Below, in pieces: positions 7,359 through 11,902 of a DNA stretch of 11,902 nt. Source of the DNA: Aquificota bacterium (GTDB lineage: Bacteria; Aquificota; Aquificia; Aquificales; Aquificaceae). The DNA is taken from NCBI GenBank assembly GCA_024280065.1, contig JAJRQX010000138.1, positions 1-11,902 on the forward strand, read 5' to 3'. Every line of letters begins with the position of its first letter. Position 1 is the stretch's first letter. The translations under genes were made by a program, and so were the position numbers. The notes under the pieces are model-generated. The model saw only the letters and a list, made by a program, of their open reading frames with translations, ran no database searches and was not told the origin of the DNA.

Positions 7359-8588
7359 ATACATACCGAGTATAGCCTTGATATCTGCGGCTATGACGTT
7401 GTATGCGTATACGGACTCAAGATAGGAGAGCTTAGCCCTCTCGTAGCTTCTCCTCGCCTCAAGTAGCTCAACCTGGGTCCCCACGCCTTCTCTGTACCTC
7501 TCGGTAGCAAACCTGAGGGACTCCTCCGACGCCAAGAGGGTGTCCCTTCTCGCTCCTATCTCCTCCTCAGCACTCCTCAGCCGGGAGAGAAGGGAGTCAA
7601 GGTCGTTCCTCAGCTTCTTCCTAAGAAAGTCTATATCCTCCTTCACCTTCAGGGTCTCAAGCCTGCTCTGGATCACCCTCGCCCTCCTCCCAAAGCCGTC
7701 AAAGATCAGGAAGTCAAACCTGAAACCGAAGTTGTAGCCCTGTCTCGTATCCTCCTCAAGCCTTCCGTTTTCAAAGTCTATGATGTTTTCAAAGTTGTAG
7801 TTGAAGAAGAAGCTGAGCTTGGGGTAATACTCTGCCCTCCTCACCTCCACCTCACTTTCCCTCACCTCAAGGGTCTTCTCAAGGACCCTCAGGGTGGGGT
7901 TCCTCTCAAGGAGGGTGTATGGGTCCTCAAGGTTGAGGTCCGCCTTACGGAACTCTCCTTCCGGCTCTACGTCCTCCGTTATCCCCAGTAGGACCTTCAG
8001 GGTGTTAACCGCGGTCCTGTATTCGCTCTCCGCCCTTATTAGCTCCGCCTTCGCCTGCCTCAGCTCCGCCCTTGCCCTGAGGAATTCGTATCTCGGAACT
8101 ATGCCCGCCCTGTATTTCTCCTCCACAAGGCGGAAGTAGTCCTCCCAGTACCTTAAGGACTCCCTTTTCTCTCTTAAAACCTCACGCCTGAGTAGGACCG
8201 CCCAGAAGACCTTTTCAACCTCCGAGGCTACTCTTACCTTCACCTCCTCAAGGACAACCCTCTGAAGTTCACCGCTCCTCTTAGCGACCTTGAGGGCCGT
8301 CCAGAGGGTCCTGTCAAAGACGGTCTGAGTGAGGTTCAGGGTGAGGAAGTACTTGTTCTCCGGGAAGAAGGCGGATATGTAGTTGGGGTCCCATTTGGTG
8401 AATCTTGCGGAGAAGCTAACTCTCGGGAAGACCTTGCTCCTCACCTCCCTTATCCTCTGGTCCAGCTTCCTGAGATCTATGCCCGACTTCAGAACGTCTA
8501 TGTTGTTCCTGACGGCAATCCTTATAGCCTCCTCAAGGGTTAGTGAGAAGCCGAAGGAGGCAAGAAGCAGGAAGATGAACAGCTTCAT
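7323..8588 (-). CDS. TolC-family outer-membrane efflux channel
   Basis: This 421-residue protein should form the trimeric outer-membrane and periplasmic duct of a tripartite pump. It starts with a signal peptide (MKLFIFLLLASFGFS, cleavage about residue 15). The body shows the two-fold repeat typical of the outer membrane efflux protein family: E-A-I-x-x-A-V-x-x-N near 20-29; F-P-R-V-S-F at 54-59 and Y-P-K-L-S-F at 255-260 as matching beta-strand entries; Y-R-A-G-I at 159-163 and Y-R-E-G-V at 365-369 in the paired long helices. Helical regions are highly charged. It is shorter than E. coli TolC (493) but within family range. Its ATG overlaps the adaptor stop as ATGA (8585-8588) with GGAG close upstream, so the two are co-translated. 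The C-terminal tail is encoded opposite the pheA 3' end. Confidence 0.93.
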   Translation of the reverse strand: MKLFIFLLLASFGFSLTLEEAIRIAVRNNIDVLKSGIDLRKLDQRIREVRSKVFPRVSFSARFTKWDPNYISAFFPENKYFLTLNLTQTVFDRTLWTALKVAKRSGELQRVVLEEVKVRVASEVEKVFWAVLLRREVLREKRESLRYWEDYFRLVEEKYRAGIVPRYEFLRARAELRQAKAELIRAESEYRTAVNTLKVLLGITEDVEPEGEFRKADLNLEDPYTLLERNPTLRVLEKTLEVRESEVEVRRAEYYPKLSFFFNYNFENIIDFENGRLEEDTRQGYNFGFRFDFLIFDGFGRRARVIQSRLETLKVKEDIDFLRKKLRNDLDSLLSRLRSAEEEIGARRDTLLASEESLRFATERYREGVGTQVELLEARRSYERAKLSYLESVYAYNVIAADIKAILGMYLLAEDGPRIGP

Positions 8589-9637
8589 CTCTCCACCACC
8601 TTCGCACCTTCGTAGAGGAACATGAACCCCTCAACTACTATCCTCTCCCCCTCCTCTATTTCTCCGACCACTGCGGACATACCTTCCCTGTGGGCCACCA
8701 CCTTCACGGGGACCTTCACAGCCCTTGAATCCCTTACTACCCAAAGGAAATTCTGCCTCTGTGATATTCTGACCGCCTGCTCCGGAACGAGGAAGACCTC
8801 CATACTCTCCACCTCAAAGGAGACTTCCCCATACATGTTAGGCTTAAGGGTTCCATTCCTGTTCTCCACCTCCGCCTTTACGGTGAACATCCTCGTCTCG
8901 TCCGCGGTCGGGGAAACATAAACGACCTTGGCCCTTACCTCCTTACCGCCCACCCTGAGGATAACCTGCTTGCCCTCCATCAGCTTTCCTACAACCTCCT
9001 GAGGAACCCTGAAGACGAACCTGAGGGGGCTGATCCTGACCAAGTCATAAGCCCTGGTCTGGGGTGTTACGTAGTCACCTGGACTCACGTTCCTGCTGAC
9101 AACTATACCCTCTATGGGTGACCTGACTACAGTCCTCTCAAGGTCTATCTTTCTCATCTCAAGGGAGGCCTTCAGCCTCTCCACCTTCGCCTTCAGGGTC
9201 TCCCACCTCGTCTTAACCTCCTCAAACTCCTCCTTGCTTATCAGCTCCTTCTCAAAGAGCTTCCTCCTTCGCTCGTAGACCGCTCTCAGGTTTTCAAGGT
9301 CCCTCTCAGCCTCTCTTAAGCTCCACAGGACCTCCTCGTAGGCCTTCCTGTAGACCTCGTCGTCCACCCTGAAGAGGATATCGCCCTCCTTCACCTTTTC
9401 TCCCTCCTCAGCAACCACCTCAACAACCCTCCCGCTCACCTCTGGCCTCACCTCAACCCTGTAAACCGCTTCAAGGTAACCACTTGTAGTGTAGTAGATA
9501 GGATATACCGTGATCTTAGCCTCAACGGTCCTTACCTCAAAGACCCTTTCCTTAGGGACTTCTTTCCTCTCACCTTCTCCGCAGGAGGTAAGGATCAGGA
9601 TAAGGAGGGCAAGGACTGACCGGCGGGTCATAGGCAT
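8585..9637 (-). CDS. RND efflux periplasmic adaptor (membrane fusion) lipoprotein
   Basis: This is the HlyD/AcrA-type adaptor that bridges the inner-membrane transporter and the TolC-like channel. The 350 residues begin with a lipoprotein signal: L-T-S-C at 16-19, with Cys19 the expected lipidated residue. Lipoyl half-domains lie at about 60-94 and 168-200, separated by a charged helical hairpin (about 96-165). A beta-barrel (about 205-278) and membrane-proximal domain (about 280-348) follow. There are two in-frame starts. ATG at 9637 follows AGGGAG with 8 nt spacing. ATG at 9631 would be preferred if the TATAAT touching the first ATG is the -10. Either keeps the whole signal. It overlaps the channel gene by 4 nt and diverges from the RND gene across 15 bp. 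Substrate is unknown. Confidence 0.94.
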   Translation of the reverse strand: MPMTRRSVLALLILILTSCGEGERKEVPKERVFEVRTVEAKITVYPIYYTTSGYLEAVYRVEVRPEVSGRVVEVVAEEGEKVKEGDILFRVDDEVYRKAYEEVLWSLREAERDLENLRAVYERRRKLFEKELISKEEFEEVKTRWETLKAKVERLKASLEMRKIDLERTVVRSPIEGIVVSRNVSPGDYVTPQTRAYDLVRISPLRFVFRVPQEVVGKLMEGKQVILRVGGKEVRAKVVYVSPTADETRMFTVKAEVENRNGTLKPNMYGEVSFEVESMEVFLVPEQAVRISQRQNFLWVVRDSRAVKVPVKVVAHREGMSAVVGEIEEGERIVVEGFMFLYEGAKVVER

Positions 9638-9645
9638 ATTATAAT
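9616..9645 (+). promoter_or_regulatory. candidate promoter of the RND transporter gene
   Basis: CTGACC at 9616-9621 (four of six matches to the -35 consensus) lies 18 bp before TATAAT at 9640-9645. The -10 ends 7 nt before the ATG at 9653, so the transcript would start at or next to the start codon. No Shine-Dalgarno sequence is present on this strand. The promoter lies partly inside the adaptor gene's 5' end. Confidence 0.45.
9638..9645. promoter_or_regulatory. palindromic ATTATAAT shared by divergent efflux genes
   Basis: The 8-bp perfect palindrome places TATAAT on both strands: 9640-9645 (+) and 9643-9638 (-). On the minus strand a start about 7 nt downstream falls on the second adaptor ATG (9631). 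A second minus-strand option is GTGACA (9684-9679, five of six -35 matches) with TATACA (9659-9654) at a long 19-bp spacing, starting near 9647. Confidence 0.4.
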
Positions 9646-9652
9646 CTCCCTA

Positions 9653-11902
9653 ATGTATAGGTTTTTCATCCACCGCCCTGTCACCACCTTTATGCTCATG
9701 ATAGCCTTTGTGATCCTGGGTTACTATGCCTACAGGAACATACCAGTTGACAGGTTCCCGGATGTGGACTTCCCCATGGTGACGATCACCACCACCTACA
9801 GGGGTGCGAATCCGTATGTTGTTGACACCACTGTAACGAGGGTCATAGAGGAGGACCTTGCCAGCATAAGCGGTATAGACGCGATCATATCCAAGAGCTA
9901 CACAGGACTATCACGTATAGTCGTCGTCTTTGACCTTGACAAGGATATAGACGTGGCGGCACAGGAGGTAAGGGATGTGGTCCATAGGGCCTACAGGAGG
10001 CTCCCGCCGGGCGTGGACCCGCCAGTAGTCAGGAAGCTCACCACCTCCGTAGCTCCCATTATGGCGGTCTTGGTTCACGGGGACGTGGATTACGACGTAG
10101 TCTCCTTCTTCGCGGAGAAGGTGGTCAAGAGGGAGTTTGAGAGGATAAAGGGGGTGGGGGAGGTCCATATGGGGGGCTTCAGGGACAAGGTTCTGTGGAT
10201 AAGGGTGGACCCGGAGAGGCTTTACTCACGGAACCTAACCGTTCAGGATGTTATGAACGCCTTCAAACGTCAGCACGTTGAGTCTCCCGCAGGGATAGTT
10301 TACGGCAGGAACAGGGAGTACGTCCTCAGAATAATCGGCAAGTTCAAGGATCCAGGGGAAGTGAACGAGATGGTAATAAAGGAAGGTATAAGGCTAAAGG
10401 ACGTTGGGAGGGCAGAGTTCACCTATGACGAGAGAAGGAACGCGGTAAGGTTCAACTTAAAGTCGGCGGTGGCCCTGATCATCTACAAGGAGAGCAAGTC
10501 AAACACGGTGGAGACCGCAAAGAGGGTCTGGGAGAGGATAGAAGAGCTGAGAAAGGTGGCTCCTAAGGGTGTGAACATAGATGTAAACTATGATGCCTCC
10601 GTCTTCATAAAGAGGAGCGTTAGCGACGCTGTCCACGAGATCGTTATAGGCAGCCTCCTTACAGGTCTTATGGTTTTCCTCTTCTTAGGTAGCTTCAGAC
10701 TCACCCTGATACCTGTATCCGCCATACCTATATCCATTCTGGGAACTGTTTTCGTCCTGTACATCACAGGAAACTCGTTAAACATAATGTCCCTGATAGC
10801 TTTGGCTGTTGCGGTAGGTATAGTCATAGACGACGCCATAGTCGTCCTTGAGAGCGTGTACAGACGGAACGAAGAGGGTCTGAGGGGCAAGGAGGCCGCG
10901 GAGAGGGGAACGAGGATAGTGGTCTTTGCGTTACTTGCCTCTACCTCGTGCCTGATAGTCATATTTCTCCCGGTCTTATTCCTGAAGGGACCCATAGGGA
11001 CCTTTTTCAGCGTCTTCACCCTTACCCTGATCACGGCGATAGCCATATCCTTCCTCGTCTCAGTTTCCTTCACGCCCATGCTCTCGGCAAGGCTCGTAAG
11101 ACCCGGTGAGAAGAACCCCTTCATGAAGGCCTACGAGAGGTTTGAGAGGACCTTTGACAGGGCCTTGAGGTGGTCCCTTGATCACAAGCTCGTTGTCCTT
11201 CTAATCTCCGCAGGGACGGTTATGGGAGGCATCCAGCTTGCGAAGATTACAAAGAAGGAGTTCTTCCCCCTCGTTGATGAAGGAAGGTTCATAATAAGGT
11301 TTGAAACGCCCCTCGGGTCTTCCTTTGAGTTCACAAACAGGAAGGCGAGGGAGATAGAGAGGATCCTGATGGCCAATCCCTACGTCCTTAGATACGGGAT
11401 GGCTGTGGGTGAAGGTCTCATAAGCCCAACGGTCAACGGAGGTATGTTCTTCGTTACCTTAAAGGACAGGAGGGAGAGACCCCATCAGAGGGTCGTCATG
11501 GCGATGATAAGGAAGGAGATAAGGAAGATAAAGGATGTGAGAGCCTCCGTCGACGTCCCATCCGTCGTAGGAGCCAGGGGAGGGCGCCAGACAGATATCC
11601 AGTACGTTGTCAGGGGTGACTCCCTTGAAGAGCTGGCGAATATAGCCGAGAGGCTGACCGCCTTCCTTGAGAAAGCTGGAGGATACACAGACATAGACAC
11701 CGACATAAGGATAAACCAACCTGAGGTCAGAATAACCATAGACAGGAACAGGGTTTATGATCTCGGGATCTCTGTGGAGGACATAGCCAATACACTTACA
11801 GCCCTCTTTGGCAAGCTATGGATAGGGACCTATGAGCTCGGGGCTGAGAGTTACGATGTTTACATTAAGGCGGAGGAAAGTTTCCTAAGGACGTATGAGA
11901 AC
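9653..11902 (+). CDS. RND-family inner-membrane efflux transporter, HAE1 type (3' end outside window)
   Basis: This proton-driven pump is the AcrB-like component. The frame is open for 750 codons to the window edge; family members have roughly 1000-1050, so about a quarter is missing. Order: TM1 (about 9-27); first porter region (about 30-330) with F-P-D-V-D-F-P at 35-41; TM2-TM6 (about 330-475); TM7 (about 512-530); second porter region from about 540. TM4 carries Asp393-Asp394 in VIDDAIVVLE, matching the AcrB Asp407/Asp408 proton relay and fitting the HAE1 (organic compound) group better than heavy-metal exporters. The partner lysine of TM10 lies beyond the window. ATG at 9653 gives M-Y-R-F-F-I-H-R-P-V, the usual RND start. 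No Shine-Dalgarno sequence precedes it. The adaptor and channel are on the opposite strand. Confidence 0.95.
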   Translation, partial: MYRFFIHRPVTTFMLMIAFVILGYYAYRNIPVDRFPDVDFPMVTITTTYRGANPYVVDTTVTRVIEEDLASISGIDAIISKSYTGLSRIVVVFDLDKDIDVAAQEVRDVVHRAYRRLPPGVDPPVVRKLTTSVAPIMAVLVHGDVDYDVVSFFAEKVVKREFERIKGVGEVHMGGFRDKVLWIRVDPERLYSRNLTVQDVMNAFKRQHVESPAGIVYGRNREYVLRIIGKFKDPGEVNEMVIKEGIRLKDVGRAEFTYDERRNAVRFNLKSAVALIIYKESKSNTVETAKRVWERIEELRKVAPKGVNIDVNYDASVFIKRSVSDAVHEIVIGSLLTGLMVFLFLGSFRLTLIPVSAIPISILGTVFVLYITGNSLNIMSLIALAVAVGIVIDDAIVVLESVYRRNEEGLRGKEAAERGTRIVVFALLASTSCLIVIFLPVLFLKGPIGTFFSVFTLTLITAIAISFLVSVSFTPMLSARLVRPGEKNPFMKAYERFERTFDRALRWSLDHKLVVLLISAGTVMGGIQLAKITKKEFFPLVDEGRFIIRFETPLGSSFEFTNRKAREIERILMANPYVLRYGMAVGEGLISPTVNGGMFFVTLKDRRERPHQRVVMAMIRKEIRKIKDVRASVDVPSVVGARGGRQTDIQYVVRGDSLEELANIAERLTAFLEKAGGYTDIDTDIRINQPEVRITIDRNRVYDLGISVEDIANTLTALFGKLWIGTYELGAESYDVYIKAEESFLRTYEN

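Noticed and set aside
10588..11124. 178-codon minus-strand open frame inside the RND gene
   Set aside because: It is an antisense shadow of the transmembrane region of the RND transporter, whose Asp-Asp motif and helices are unmistakable.

Overview
The window looks like a chromosomal segment of a hyperthermophilic or thermophilic member of the Aquificaceae (Aquifex/Hydrogenobacter/Thermocrinis type). The basis is that MutS and PheA resemble, almost motif for motif, the Aquifex aeolicus proteins as I remember them. Proteins are very rich in Glu/Lys/Arg, Arg is mostly AGG/AGA and Ile mostly ATA, and genes are packed with almost no intergenic DNA. No database search was run. I see no insertion sequence, CRISPR array, tRNA or rRNA.

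Layout. (1) Bases 1-185 are a GC-rich leader before purM; it can form a strong hairpin and a possible pseudoknot, but one frame also stays open to a stop just before purM. (2) purM (+) makes AIR synthase of purine synthesis. (3) A minus-strand cluster reads dam, mutS, a family-4 glycosyltransferase and a small secreted protein of unknown function. Gaps are 18 nt, a 4-nt ATGA overlap and 13 nt, so this is probably one transcription unit. Its last gene ends back to back with purM. (4) pheA (+), a chorismate mutase/prephenate dehydratase with an ACT domain, diverges from dam across 21 bp. (5) A minus-strand pair, an RND adaptor lipoprotein followed by a TolC-type outer-membrane channel, runs into pheA tail to tail with a 36-bp overlap. 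(6) A divergent HAE1-type RND transporter (+) starts 15 bp from the adaptor and runs off the right edge after 750 codons.

How the genes fit together. dam and mutS pair an adenine methyltransferase with mismatch recognition, but MutH and any restriction partner are absent from the window. The adaptor, TolC homologue and RND transporter make a complete tripartite efflux pump, split into divergent halves instead of one operon. purM and pheA are unrelated housekeeping genes.

The most interesting signal is not a new gene family. Several starts (mutS, dam, pheA, the RND pump, and the second ATG of the adaptor) lack a convincing Shine-Dalgarno sequence and instead have a -10-like hexamer 4-9 nt upstream, as expected for leaderless or nearly leaderless mRNAs. 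The downstream genes of the clusters have ordinary Shine-Dalgarno sites. I found no clear previously undescribed multi-gene system here.
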